NCBI RefSeq assembly: GCF_048544455.1
Contig: NC_133536.1
Span: 197,287,325-197,351,324, forward strand
Reading direction: 5' to 3'
DNA: 64,000 nucleotides
Source: Silene latifolia
Lineage: Eukaryota; Streptophyta; Magnoliopsida; Caryophyllales; Caryophyllaceae
This document shows positions 27,419 to 40,154 of this stretch, piece after piece. The position numbers were made by a program, and so were the translations under genes. Numbering within the stretch: position 1 is the first letter of the stretch; each line of letters begins with the position of its first letter. Under the pieces are notes generated by a model that saw only the letters and a list, made by a program, of their open reading frames with translations, made no database searches and was not told the origin of the DNA.

Positions 27419-27607
27419 AAACCCTAAAACGCGACTGCTGGAGGAAGTGTTTAGAGTGTGAGAGACGGGATTTTGATGAAGGGAGGAGATTATAATTGGG
27501 TTAGTGGTAGCCCTAGAAGCATGGATCTTGTGCAATGACGTGGGATGTGTTTTCGTTTTACTAGCCCATTGGACCGCTGGATCGTTTTTGTTTTGTATTT
27601 TTGGGCT
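27419..27607 (-). promoter_or_regulatory. Ribosomal-protein-type promoter: telo-box and site II motifs
   Basis: A telo-box AAACCCTAA lies at 27419-27427, about 45 bp upstream of the start codon. A second AACCCTAA-like piece occurs in the leader at about 27381-27390. Site II motifs (TGGGCT) occur at 27563-27568 (minus strand) and 27602-27607 (plus strand). This pairing is known from promoters of plant translation genes, where TCP factors and telo-box binders coordinate expression. The motifs are seen; activity is inferred. Confidence 0.7.
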
Positions 27608-27711
27608 CATACTTTTTTCTTTTTTTTTATTATTTTTTTTTTTTTATGGAAAGGAAACTAGGTTAATCAAAATTAACCTATAAAACACTCTTGGTTGTTA
27701 CAAGTGCTTAG

Positions 27712-27877
27712 CTCCTCTGTCTCGGTCATTTTTTTTAACTATTTTATTTTGTAATGTTTGAATTAATTGATGGCAATTAATTGCGATCCACTTGTTATCT
27801 AATAATTAACTTTTTTTTTTTTTTTTTTTGGTTTTTCTGTCAAAACCAAAGATAAATAAATGACCAAGATGGAGAGA
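27712..27877. mobile_element. Stowaway-like MITE
   Basis: Imperfect inverted ends: CTCCTCTGTCTCGGTCATTT at the left and, on the other strand, CTCTCCATCTTGGTCATTT at the right. About 165 bp, T-rich interior. The target duplication is unclear, so the call rests on the termini. Confidence 0.55.
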
Positions 27878-28313
27878 ATATATACGACATATAAGCTCTA
27901 AGACCTATTTTTAGGTGAGATTATGTAATTAGCATAATAAAATTACTTAATTAAGAAGGGTAAATCGTTGATTATAGCTTTATATAATGTAGATTTTGAC
28001 TTTTTGAGCCGTATGGATAACGGTTCGTTTTTCTTAAGATCATTGCTTTTGGTCTGAAATATGACACCTCTAGTCATAACATTTTGTGAATTAATTGGTT
28101 ACATTTTCTTAAAAAATGACAACATTTTATCCGTCTGACAAATTAGACCAAAAGTACTAGTCTGAAACAAGAATTTGTGTATGGATAACAATTTGAGTTT
28201 GAAAGTTGTTAGAGTTAAGATTTCGATAACATTTGATGTAGACACCGTTTTATCCCTACTCTCTAACTTACCCGTTACTTGTTCAGCACCAACATTATTG
28301 TTAGTCACCACAC
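27878..28313. other. AT-rich intergenic DNA
   Basis: No gene or repeat recognised. Confidence 0.4.
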
Positions 28314-28316
28314 TTA

Positions 28317-28595
28317 GGTGTCGTTTGGTTGTCATGGCGGAATTACTCTCCCGTTAATTTCAAAAACACGTGAATTGGGTAATTCATGTGAATTACTAAA
28401 AAGATGTTTGGTTGACATGTATGAATTGAATGGACACAGGAATTTCAAACTACCTAGGGGAAACTAGGTAATCAGAGTTTGCAATTCCTAGGAAAAAGTA
28501 AATCTTGGGATTTTGGGTAACCAAACATCTTCATTTTTTCCAATTCATGGGATTTTCGAATTCCCCCACATTTCTAGTGGCAACCAAACGATACA
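28317..28595. mobile_element. Tourist/Harbinger-like MITE
   Basis: Inverted ends share CGTTTGGTTG: the left is GGTGTCGTTTGGTTG and the right, on the other strand, TGTATCGTTTGGTTG. TTA lies at both borders (28314-28316 and 28596-28598), the preferred PIF/Harbinger target. Inner sequences around GTAATTCATG and CCAATTCATG continue the symmetry. About 280 bp, noncoding. Confidence 0.75.
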
Positions 28596-28598
28596 TTA

Positions 28599-30239
28599 GA
28601 GCACTAAAGAGTTTTGCAGTTTAAATAGGACGGTTATCTTCATAAAAACCAAGTTATCAAAATAAAATATAAAGTTAGCATTCACATTATCATATGTTTT
28701 CACAATTTAGGGGTTGCATAACATACAAACCTTTGTTACAACATATGGGTCCATTATTAATTGAGGAACATAAATTTCTTTAATTAATAATCTTTATTAA
28801 GGTGAATGCTTATTAAGATGATGTCGAGTTCTGTTATGTTTAGCACCGAGTTTTGAGGAAGGTTGAGATTAATAATCTTCATTTTTTGGTTCAAACATAT
28901 ATATGTGAGTCATTTGATATGGAGGACTTTGAATTGTCCAATTAGACAAATGTCATTGTCCCGATATCAATTAACATGACTCGATTATCATTTTGGTACA
29001 TAATGTCTCTAGAAATCGTTCTGATCTTGATCTGAAAAAATGTTGGTCGACATGAAATGTAACACTATTAAACGAGAGCCTTTTTGTACATGTGTATCAT
29101 TGTTACCTTAAAAGATGGACGTTCTCGAGCTGGGATGTCGGCCTTTCAAGGTCTAAAAAGGCATATTGTTAATGATTCTAAAATCTAAATGCAGGAGAAT
29201 TTTAACACACAAAAAATCGTCCAACCTGTGACATAAATACATAATATATAGTAAAAGGAAGTCAATGCTCATGTATAGTGGAAGTGTGGAACACCACTAT
29301 GTTTTCATGGAGTGATTAACAATTTAACATTGGTGCTTAAGGTAGATGGGATATTTTGACGGGCGGTAGGTCGGAAAATGAAGGTGGTTGAGATGTCATA
29401 TTGTCATGTCCCAAGTTTGTATTAGTTAAATGGTATTCCTATTCAATTGGGGAGAAAAGGACACAATGGTAGAAACATTCTTTCCTAGTGCACTTTCTTG
29501 GTATTTTTACTCCATAATTTTCTTGTTAAATATTTTAATTAAATTCCTTATAGGATTTGGCCTATAAAAAAAATACAATGCTTAACACTAGTTCCCTTAA
29601 ACTAAAGGAATAAGTCAACTAAATAATTTTCTAGCTCAAACAAATGGGCCTTCATTCATTGACCATCTACAAAAAAAATTATATAGGAAGTAAACTCATA
29701 TACAGTTATACTTATCACTTATCATCTCTTAGATTTTTTTAATGTTAAAACGTGTGAGATAGATAATTTTTACTAAAAAATTATTCATTTAATGCTAATA
29801 AATAAGTTTTTATTTTTTACATATTAGAACCGTCTCAAAATGTAAAACTGTTTCACACAATAATTGTTGATTCTTTGTATACAATAGGATTTAAAATATC
29901 ATGCATCAGTACGAGATCTACAATAGCTACATATTATATGTTCATTGGATAAAGTTACCAAGATTAATTCATTGAGAATGATGTCTTTTACCCAAAGGTT
30001 CTAATTAATTTATTTAAACCGAACTTCTTTATACTTTTTCATATTCATTATTTTCTTCCTTATTTCCTAAAACGATTATTCAGGTTTTCTTCTTACTCTC
30101 TTATTTTAGAAATTTTTACTCATATTTATTCATCCCTCCCTCCTATCACCAAACACACCCAACTCTTTTACTCCGATTTTACTACTTTCTTTAATATTTT
30201 GGTCCCACAATTCCTTATTTAACTCTTAATTATTTCAGA
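28599..30239. other. AT-rich intergenic DNA
   Basis: No gene recognised. Near 30140-30175 a stretch with CCTCCTATCACCAAAC resembles 60605-60630, on the far side of the LINE (see findings). Confidence 0.4.
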
Positions 30240-30310
30240 ATAAGTCATGTAGAGATAGAAAGAGAAACTGAAAAGAAAAATCTTTAATCTCAGATCCCTA
30301 GAATTTCGCA

Positions 30311-31302
30311 ATGACGCCGGCTAAAAACTCATCAAAGCAACGATCTTTTTTGATTTCAGCAAATAAAAATCATCAAAAATCAAATAAAAATAGGTTTTCT
30401 CCTTTGGATTTCTCTGTTGTAGGTCCTTCTTCTAGTGTTGTTAAGATTACTTCCAATCTTGTGGATCATCAACCATTTGATTTGGATGATCATATAACCG
30501 ATGAAGAGACTGAAGAATGGATTGTTCAGAATCGAGGCGCCAACAAGCAGAAACTTGATACTATTGCTGAAAAACCTGAAGGTATGTTACAATTCTCTGA
30601 AGCTGATGTTAAGGTTGAATTGGATTTTTGGAAGCACTCTATTGTCTGTTTTATACTCGATGTGAATCCTCTTTGGGATATTGTGGAGGGATTCATACGA
30701 AGGTTATGGATGAATTATAGGGTTGGCAGAATTTCATTTTTACCTAGTGGGGTGTTTTTGGTACGTTTTAAGAAAGCTCGTGATTAGGAAGTAGTGCTAA
30801 AACAGGGTCACTACCTATTTGATAATAAGCTCCTATTTTTGAGACCTTGGATGCCTTAGGAAATCCTAACTAAAGCTGATGTGACGGTTGTTCATGTATG
30901 GGTTAAACTTAATAAACTCCCTCTGAAGTTTTGGGGTAAATGTATCCCTAAAATTGCAGAATTACTGGGGGAGTTTGTCAGGCGTGATGGAGCAACTGAG
31001 GACAGAACTAGATTAGGTTTTGACAGGGTGTTGATTGATGTCCCTTTTAGAAAATCTGCTCCCAAGGAAGTTAAATTCCTGGGCGAGGAAGGAAATCTGG
31101 TTGTCATCTCTATAGAGTTTGAATGACAACCTATCCAATGTAAGGAATGCGGGGTGTGGGGCATGATATGCAAGCGTGCAAGAATTCTAAGAGTAAGCAA
31201 AAACTTGTGCAGAGGGTGACTCGTAAGTGGATGTCTAAAGTGTAGGCTAAACCTAAAGAGCTTGCAATAAGAGCACCTACTCCTGAGCAACCTATACCAA
31301 AG
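30311..31302 (+). pseudogene. LINE ORF1 (DUF4283 and CCHC type), 5' part
   Basis: The frame opens with ATG at 30311 after a short leader. Residues of about 95-175 match the DUF4283 fold of plant LINE ORF1 proteins (LDFWKHSIVCFILDVNP, WIVQNR upstream, then FLPSGVFLVRFKKARD). An in-frame TAG at 30785-30787 and another stop near 30857 break it. A further open piece at 30881-31126 (VVHVWVKLNKLPLKFWGK) continues the domain, and a QCKECG knuckle start follows at about 31138. ORF1 proteins bind LINE RNA. The piece ends at 31302 where the solo LTR begins. Confidence 0.8.
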
Positions 31303-32462
31303 TGTAACACCCCCATACTCCAAGTGTCTTACCAGGACCACCCAGGTATAAGGACGTTACCATCTCGGTTACCCGAGGCAATGATAATCAAATAAACAAT
31401 GAAGAAACAATATTTAAATAGAATTACTTAGTGAAAGGTTACAAACTCGAAACCAAAACCAAAAGTACAAATACATGTTCTCAAACTGACTGTTTACTTA
31501 TCTAACTGAAATGTTATGGAAATACTAAGCTACAGCGGAAGACTTCTATCATCATATCGCGCCATCCCAAATGCTATCCCAAAGACTCATCTCATACCTG
31601 CTCAATATCTCGCTCACCATCCCGAATGGATCACCGCAGTTTTAAAAACATTAAACCGGGTCGATTATTTACACAAGTGATATAATCAACAAGACAAAGA
31701 ACAAAACATCTCAAGCAATCATACACAATCGTGCACTCCACTCCATCTCCGTCACCGATCGTCCACTGGACCACCGCCGCCAGGGGGGCCGCAGCCCGTT
31801 CCCACCTAAGCCCCGCTCATCATACCGAGCGATAACCATGTCCCATTAATGTGCACATCTCCTTCCGTGGCGGGTTCCACGAAGGGCGAAACTAGGGCGT
31901 GAAGCCACTCCCGCAAGTGACTCCACTCAGCCGAGAACGCATCTCGAGAACCATAGACAAACAATCACAATCACAATATCAACAACCGTCCTGAATCAAC
32001 CAATTACACTAATTACAAAGACAATCACCATACATTATGTAAGTAATACGAGTAGGGAAACCCTACCTGGAAAGCACAATAATCAGACGATCTCACAGCT
32101 GATATCAAAAAGCTTCCTCTACGAATCCTCCTCCTAATTATACAAACACATAATCACTACTATGCACATGACACAACAAAATCCCCAATTCCCAATATTA
32201 GGGTTTAACTAACTTTGGAGAAATATAATAAAAATGGTATAAAGGTCTTACCCTCGACGCAAGGATCACAACGATGTAAAGAAAGGTGAAATCCGACCTT
32301 CCAAGCTCCGGGATTTGCTAACAATGCGATTAAGGTGATGAACGTACTTTGCTTTATCTTCTCACAGTGATTAGGTTTTGAAAAGTGATTTAGAAACAAT
32401 GACGGAAGTGTTTTATACTTTAATCACATTATTAACAAAACCCGACCAAACAGCCCCCCGTA

Positions 32463-32546
32463 AACCGGCTACTCGATCGAGTAGCTAAGGTACTCGATCG
32501 AGTGCCACCTTACTCGATCGAGTACCCTAGTTACTCGATCGAGTAC
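32463..32546. repeat. Array of TACTCGATCGAGTA palindromes in the solo LTR
   Basis: Four near-perfect copies of the palindrome ACTCGATCGAGT are spaced about 20 bp apart. Two diverged copies (CTCGACAGAG, CTCGATAGAG) lie on the other side of the nested element at about 54444-54478, so the array originally held at least six. Confidence 0.9.
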
Positions 32547-32551
32547 CTAAC

Positions 32552-34978
32552 TGTGGACAGCGGGCCGCCCACGGAGGCGCTTGGTGAGAACGAAACAAGC
32601 GTTTGCATTTTGTATGGAGTCGCCACCAATTTTTATGAGAAATTGGAACCGTTCGAATACCTCGTGTCATGTCAAGACACAAAGTAGTGACATGAACACT
32701 AAACAATCGTTACCCTTAGCATTCTATGTCTAGAATGACTCTCGTGGATGCCAATGAACACGGGTGTTCACAGATATCTGGAGTAAGGGGTGAGGGTACG
32801 TATTAGGAAGCTCTTTTGATCGAACACCTAATTCTGCCCGCCTCGATAGCGGCCTCTACTAATGATTAGGGAAGTTATTCGTACTCGATATACCGTCGGC
32901 TATATGCATGCAATGCAACATCCAAGTCTTAATCATAGCATGTGAGAATTAATACTAAGTCGGTTGACAATTAATTGGCAAACAATTGGGTCGAAGTAGG
33001 ATTTAATGCTCATTTACATGTGAAAACATACAAGCAAAGAAAGAAATACAATAAAAGAAATACAATAATGAAAATTACATTAATTACAATGGATTAGGTG
33101 ATTTATGTCGAAAATACCTTTAAAACGGATAATTTGAGAAAAGAACAAAAGAAAGAATCAAAAGAATTAACGAACAAGTCAGAAGGCGATAATACGAATA
33201 ATAGTCAATTATACGTATGCTAATTAAACTAGGTCAATGCAGAAACGGAGTTCAGGGACAGAACTCAGCCAGGAACAGGCGCAGCAGAGCTGCGTCCTTT
33301 GGAATAGGCGCAGCAGACGCTGCGTCTGCCTTTGGCTCGGTCTGCGCCGTGAAGCCGTAATTGCAAGCCGTTAATGTCGATTGGTGATTTTAATGATGGA
33401 TTAAATTATTTACTCGGATGAAAGTGATTAACAGGTTATTTAACATATGAATAGGTCATAAAAGCGATAAACATGAATGAGACGGATGCAAACGGATTAA
33501 TTACATGATGAAATAGAAGTGAAAAATATTAATGAGTCCTCTATTGAAATCAATTAACTAGTCTAAACATGATGATATATGACGAATATGCGATGAATAT
33601 ATGAATAAACAGATGAAAGCTATATCAAAGACGAATTCCAGAAACCCAATCAAATTGAACTTCTACAACCCGGAATTGAATTTAATGACGAAAACCCGCA
33701 AATATTGGATTAATTGGGGTTTAAGTCGGATTTGATGAATTAAACATGTGAATGATGACGATTATGATATACATGTGGAATTATTATGACATTAAGACGA
33801 AGAATTAACAAGCGAACAAGCAAAAGAAAGATTTTGAATACGAATTACAGAGGACAAACGAAGAAGAAAGGAAGCAGGAACTGCGGCAGCCTCACGAAGA
33901 GGCGCAGCAGGAACTGCGCTCCTTTCAAGAGGCGCAAAGAAGATTCTTTGCGTCCTTTTTGACTTATCTACTGGAAATCCGTAAAAAAGAGGTTTTAAAG
34001 CATATTTTTAGAAATCGGTTTTAATGGTACTTTCGACATAAACCTTACAATTGATGATGATACAATAATTAAAATACAATAAATAAAAGAGGAATTATAC
34101 ACCCTCAGACTTACATGTTGACGAAACGAGAAGAACTAAGATATCGATTAGTGATGCTCGACGCGAATGCAAAGAGAGTGCCCTCGTAAGAGGAAAACGA
34201 TTAATTAATTAAGTTGATTATTGGTGTAGTTGGTCAAATTGGTCGGTCATGCAACGGAGAGGCTGGTACCCGGAAAGATCCGAGCTTACGTGGTCGAAAG
34301 TTCAAGCACGTAGGCGCCAATAAGTAAGAACAAAGTCTAGAATGCAAAGGGAGAAGAGAAGGGCGGACACTCGCGTCAGAAATATGAGGAGCGAAGGCTC
34401 CTATTTATACTAATCACGTGAAGGAATTAGGGTTTCAGAGACTCTTTGGAAGTGAATCTCGGAAAGATATGAAAAAGATACGAGAAATATGCAGAAAATG
34501 GCCTGGGAAGAGGCGCAGCAGCCCATCGCGTCTCTTGGAAGAGGCGCAAAGACTGCTGCGTCTATTCCCAGGAGGTTTCCTCCTGCTGAAGAAAGATTTC
34601 CGCGTTTGAGTTATGGTAGGACGGAAATAATTCGAATATCTTATGAATATTACGGGATATTATTTGCCAAAAGATAAAATTTGTGAAATATGGAATAGAA
34701 ATATCCGGAACATTCCAGAACATTCCAGAACATTCTGACTCGGGATTTAACAGTTATCAGGAAATGGAGACGGTTTTTTACCCGGACTCCGAGTGTACTC
34801 TAATTACTGCCAAAACGACCGTATCGGGACGTAGATGACAACTAAGAGGTCGACATTACTATTTGAGCAATCACTTGACGATAATCTTACGAACTGTCAC
34901 AAATCGTTCCGCGTATCAAACATGCGGCCCAATCATCACCGGGTGGTTTGCGGGAGGTGCAGAAATGAGGTATCTACA
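32552..34978 (-). repeat. 3' LTR of the Tat/Ogre-type element
   Basis: 2427 bp, reading TGTAGATACC to TGTCCACA on the minus strand. TATA-like TATAAATAGGAG (minus, about 34402-34413) lies downstream of GC-rich cassettes at about 34505-34565. Further cassettes are near 33265-33330 and 33895-33950. Confidence 0.92.
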
Positions 34979-34989
34979 GAGCCCCCACT
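34979..34989 (-). other. Polypurine tract
   Basis: On the minus strand AGTGGGGGCTC directly precedes the 3' LTR start. This is where plus-strand DNA synthesis is primed in LTR elements. Confidence 0.75.
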
Positions 34990-36229
34990 TTGACTGAGGC
35001 TTGGACAAGGCGAAAGTCAAAGTATAGCCATCAGGTCAATCGAAGATTACAACCTGACGACTATGGCGACGCGAGGCGGTTCGAGGGGTCTGAACCAAGG
35101 ACCTGTCGTCGGGAACATTTTAGAGTCTGTCGACTATCGAGGAGGGTCGTTTAAAGTCCATTAGACTACGTAAGGAGGCTCGCTAGCCATAAGAAGAGAC
35201 CATACCTGAGACTTCTTTCTCGAAATGCTTCCGGAGTTGCGTAGGAGCTAAGGTTGAGCATGGGGACTAAGGGTAAGACCTAAAGGATATATAAGGATTG
35301 TGCTAGGGTGTGGGACCCTAAGGGAAAGCATTGACGGGAAGGAGGCCTAAAGTAAGTTCAACTTAAGGGGTAAACCGGAGGTTGGGTATAGGAACTCTAT
35401 CGGTTTGGGAAACTTGAAGGCTTATGAACCTAAAAGGTTGGGATCCTATAGTTAAAAAGTCCTAATTTCGGGTTTACGAACCTAAGAAAGAAGGCTTTGG
35501 GTTTGGGAACTTCTGGAGAACGACACCCTGGTCGAACTCTGCGGGAAACACGAAATATTGAGGGTAGCTGGACACGGCTGGGAACTGCTGAGAGGAAATT
35601 GTTTGGATAATCTTTGGGAAAATATTGCAAGTAGCAGGACACGGCTGGGAACTGCTAGAGGGAAAACTGTTTGGATAAATGTTAATCATCACGTCTTGAG
35701 AGAGACAGTACGTCCGCTTACTCTCGCTAGAGACATCATGGGGAATCATTCTTCTTGTCATGAGAGGGAAAGTATATCCGCTTACTATCGCTTGAGACAT
35801 AATGAACGTATGTCGAATTCTTGTAAATAAGTAAATGCTCGTTGCGACAAGCAAAGACAGGTCTTGGAAGAACAATCAGTCTGCTGCTGGCTTGGAAATG
35901 CGGGTCGGAACGAAAGAAAACCGTCGAACGGACCAAAAGAGTAAAATAGCATCGGGGAAGGGGCGCACCAAAGATGGGCCCACGAATAACGAACTTATAA
36001 CGAATTTTTGAAAATCCGTATGGAGGGAACAAAAGGAAGAGGCGCAGCAAGAGCTGCGTCTCTTGGAAGAGGCGCAGCGCCTGCTGCGTCTATTCCCCAA
36101 TTTGGCTTTCCTGCGTAAAAACGCGAAAATCAGAGGGATTGTTTCATTTGCATTCGAAACATAAATCACTCATTTCTCTCTCAAATCTTCACCATTTCCG
36201 CCAAGGTTTGATTCAAAAGCTTGCTTTAA
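34990..36229. other. 3' noncoding region of the Tat element with internal duplications
   Basis: No coding recognised. A 45-50 bp block around CACGGCTGGGAACTGCT occurs near 35572 and 35640. A second block (GAGACAGTACGTCCGCTTACT, diverged copy near 35770) follows. Two GC-rich cassettes lie at 36037-36095, upstream of the first antisense gene. Confidence 0.6.
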
Positions 36230-39200
36230 ACATGACTAATCGAGGTATGTGTCTTAATCTTGCATTAATCATCTACATTTGTTGAATTTTGAGCCGCGAA
36301 ATTTAGGATTTTCGACCCTTTTGATCGAAAATTTGGGGCTTTTTCCCCAAATGGATTTGCCTTGTCAAATTGATGTTAGAAATGGATAGTAGGTTATGTT
36401 AGGAACATAACCATGTGCTTGTTTCGAATTTTTGTCGAGTTTTGAGCCTTTGAGCGAAATTTTGAGACGGTTTTACAGCTAAACCGTAAATTGCTTCGAA
36501 AATAGCCTTAGGGTTGCCCATTTGGGATGAAATTTGATATTTGGGATCCTTGAATAATGGGTAAACTTTCTACCATCTCGGAATTTTGGCTTGTAACAAC
36601 TTTTCCAGGACACCTTTCTAGGGCATAATCGCCGTTATAGCGAAATGCTGCCGAATCTTCGACTTGAACCCGGAACTAGGCTTCGAATTTGACTTGACTT
36701 GACCCAATTTATCACATGAGTGATTGGGTTGATGGGAATATGGCCAAGGATGGCAAGGAAAGGGCGTTTTCAGGGCTTTGAAGGCTCGAAAACTCCTTAA
36801 CAAAGGCTTGTCGTCATGTGACGCGGCCTGAATTTGCTTTAACGTTGCAGGCGATGAGGCTTCTACTTCTGGGAGAGCTCCCATGGAGATAGACGCCGCG
36901 CTCTCGTTGAGGAGGCTTTAGAGCGTGCCTTCACCGCCGCGGTGATGGGCCGCCGAGTTTCATGAGGAGGAGGCCGTCGAGGAGGAGGAGACCCCGAGAC
37001 GGGCCAACGTCGGCGAGGAGGTCGTCACCGAGGGGAGCTCCTGCGTGGGCTGAGACCTGGGAGAGTAGGCACCTCGTGTGGGCTGCAGAGGGTCACCTGT
37101 CCTTCAGGACGGTGAAGAGCTTGGTAAATAGGAATTCACTACTCACTACCCGTCCTCTTTCATTCTTTTTGTCCAAATTTCTTTCAAATTTTATTCAAAA
37201 CTAAAGATAGCTTTGTTTCCAATCATAATAGGAGGCCGGGAACATTAGGTCGTTCTCGGGGTACACGACGGCGATGGAGCACTACGAGCGGCTGTCGGCG
37301 GAGGAGAGGGCCATGATCGAGCGTGGAGCGTTCGGTCCTCTGGTTCAGGTCTGGAGGGAATATCGTGAAGAGGAAGTTGCGGGCTAAACTTAGCCTGGTC
37401 CGCGCTTTCTTGGACCGATTCTGGGATACGACTTCCACATTTCACATGCCTTTTGGTGAGGTGGGAGTCACTTTGGAGGATTACGGCATGATTTCTGGTC
37501 TGTCGTGTGGGACCGAGGAGATGGTGTGGCCGGAGACTGCCATGAGGGTGGACTCGGCCGAGGCGAGGAGATTGATCGGCTGGAACTTGTCGCCGAAGGC
37601 TGTTACAGTGTCGGGTTTGGTACCCAGTTCTTACGTTCGAGACTACTTTGCGGGGAAGACCCGGCGCTGGTGACGATCGACGGGAGGGAGACGACTCCTC
37701 CTCCCTGTACAGCTGAGCAGAGGGCTCGTCTGTGGCTTTGGTGGTTTCTGTCTTCGATTTACCTCGGAGACAAGGGCGAGAGGTTGTCGACGAAGCTCCT
37801 TCCCTTTCTTTCGACCCGAGTTCCCTAGGGCGCCGGGACCGGGTCATCACTGGTTTTGCGGTCCTCATCCGCTTCATGAGGGCCATGGTTCGTCCGGAGT
37901 TGATGGAGAAGGGGACTTCTCCAGTCTTTGTCGGACTGACTACTTGTTGGAGGTATGAACCTTCCTTTAGACCAAAATAAATTCCTTTCTTTATCAAATC
38001 ACGAAAGATCGTCATTGATTATTCTGCTTTACAGGCGTGGGTGTACTCCTACTTCCCGAGTCTCGCGCCCAAGAGGACGGAGCCGCTAGAGAGGGCCTAT
38101 CCTGTGGTGAGGGATTGGGTGATGTGCCGGACGAAGAGCAAGCGTTCTTCTCACAACGTCTCACCGGCGGGACGTGAACGCCCTTCACCGAGCAAATGAG
38201 TATCCCATTCGTATTCATTTATACTTCTTATACTTTGCCTTTAATTGACCATAGGAATGATCTTTGCCTTATCTTGTCATAGTGGGTGCCCAGACCTTGG
38301 GCGGAGTATGCTGGAGCGCCTCCTTTCGTCGCTGAGGTCCTTCGACCTAGGAGCCCGAGCCGACTGCTGTTGAGGACGTCGATGGGTCCTGTGTGGTGCT
38401 TGGGCGAGCGTTTGGCTCGTCAGTGCTCTCGGGACGCGTTGACGGTTCCCGTCGATCCTCCCAGGACGATGTTTAGGGAGCCTTCTGAGGCTGAGAGGGA
38501 GGCGGACTTGGCTGGTGCCAGTGGCGACGACCTTCTTCTTCCTGGCGAGGACTACTCAGCGTTCCTCTTTGGGAGGTTGGCGTACTGGCCGGTAGTGGTG
38601 AGTATCTTTTACTTTTCCTTGATTTGTCTTTGAGCATTACGACGAAAGATCATCGGTTAATGAGAGCTATTTGTCTTTGCAGGAGGTCGAGGCAGCGGGC
38701 ATCGAGCCCCAGTGTACCCCGAGACCCTTGAGTACACTGACGCGACCGGGAGGACGACGATCTCCGAGCTGCGTGAATTTGACGTAGCTGTGACGGATGC
38801 TGGCCTAGACGATTGGCAGCACCTGATTCGGAGGGTGAGTTTCTAACTTGTATAACTTTCGTGTAGGAACACGTTTGATTGAGCTTGTTCAATTTGCTGA
38901 GGATTTCCTTTGAAAATGCAGGTCGCGCCGTCCCGGTTCGTGGCACTATGGAGGGTGGCCAACCGGCTGCGAGCTACTGCCATTGAGGCACTCGTCGGTG
39001 GTCGAGGTCGTCAGGTATGAACCTTATTTGATTTTTCTTTTTTTTTTTCTTTTTGATTTCCAATTTTGCTTGAATCGATTGACATGAGCCAATTTATTGC
39101 TGTTTACAGGGTGACCGCGAGCTGGAGCGAGAGTTGACCCAGTCTCGGGAGGAGACAGCTCGCGTGTTGAGGGAGCTCGAGGTTCGGGATGCCGAGATCG

Positions 39201-39248
39201 CTGCTCTTGTGGCGAGAGTTGCCGAGTTGGAGGGCGCCCAACAGTAGT
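36230..39248 (+). pseudogene. Antisense accessory gene 1 of the Tat element: plant-mobile-domain protein
   Basis: Plus-strand blocks lie antisense to the element. They are separated by AT-rich gaps with GT/AG-like borders, so the gene was probably spliced. The central block (about 37255-37680) has WDTTSTFHMPFGEVGVTLED, then YGMISGLSCGTE, the hallmark of the plant mobile domain (PMD), a family shared by host MAIN/MAIL proteins and transposable elements. The last block (39111-39247) is a leucine-rich coiled coil, REETARVLRELEVRDAEI onward, ending in TAG. Extra antisense ORFs between integrase and 3' LTR are known from Tat/Retand elements. It appears broken, with a few interruptions. Its role is unknown; domain identification is from memory of the family. 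Confidence 0.7.
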
Positions 39249-39259
39249 TTTGTGTAGTT

Positions 39260-40154
39260 TTGTAGACTTGTACATTTGGACATTTGATTTTGAACATTTT
39301 TGGACTTTGTTTGAGGCGCAAGCCCCCAGTTTGCTTGTACATTTGCTTCGTTTGGCGTGTATACGACGGCCTGAGTGCCTTTGCTGCTGGGTTGTGTTGC
39401 TTGTATCTGCAGGTTAGTTCTGAACAGGTTTGGTAGATAACGGTTTACGCCGTCATGCTGCCGGAATTTACATAGAAATCACGCAAAACATACATTTTTA
39501 TATACATATGGCCTTAATTAGCGCAAAAATGAGACTCAAAAGAATGCAAAAAACTGCAAAAATTTTGCCGGAAATGACCGGACGGTAGGGAGGGTTACCC
39601 CCTAAAAAAAAAGAAAAAGAGAAATCTATAAGTTAGAAAATGTAGAAGTGAAATGTTGAAATTCGTTAAAAATGAAAACAAAAGAAAATTATTTCCCAAA
39701 AAGAAAATGAGAGTTATTTCCTAAAAAAAGAAAATGAGAATTATTTCCTAAAAAGGAAAGGAATTAAGTGTGATGAAATGGCGAAGGTGTCGACGTCGTC
39801 TCGAAATGCGTGCCCGCGAATCTAGGAAACTTGAAACATGGTAATCTTCTCGTATTTACCAAAATAAAACCCCGCAGGAATAGGAAATCATGCGTTATAG
39901 AATTAGGAAAGATCCAACGCGGAAATCACAGAGGTGAGATCGGGAAGAGGCGCGCAGCATGAGTCGCGTCCCTTTGAAGAGGCGCAGCAGTGCGCGCTTT
40001 TTCCTAAGCCGGTCCGTTCTGGCGGATTTTTGGAAACAGCAATTAGTATAAATAGAAGCGTTGACGGAGCTTTAATTCACATAAATCTTTCGTCTCTTCT
40101 TCGTCTATTCACATAAAACTCCCAAAATAAATCTTCAAAAGAAAATTTTTCATT
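39260..40154. other. Spacer between the two antisense genes
   Basis: Contains an A-rich region (39600-39770) with no coding recognised, then the GC-rich cassettes at 39945-40000 and the TATA region that precedes antisense gene 2. Confidence 0.6.
39945..40060 (+). promoter_or_regulatory. LTR-like promoter of antisense gene 2
   Basis: ATTAGTATAAATAGAAGC at about 40044-40061 nearly repeats the minus-strand LTR sequence ATTAGTATAAATAGGAGC around the LTR TATA box (about 34399-34416). Paired GC-rich cassettes with GAGGCGCAGCAG cores lie about 45-100 bp upstream of it, comparable with the LTR, where they lie about 95-160 bp upstream. The match is seen; promoter function is inferred. Confidence 0.55.

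Noticed and set aside
37245-38015. 256-codon minus-strand frame
   Set aside because: Arg/Ser/Pro-rich shadow of the plus-strand PMD-type coding block.
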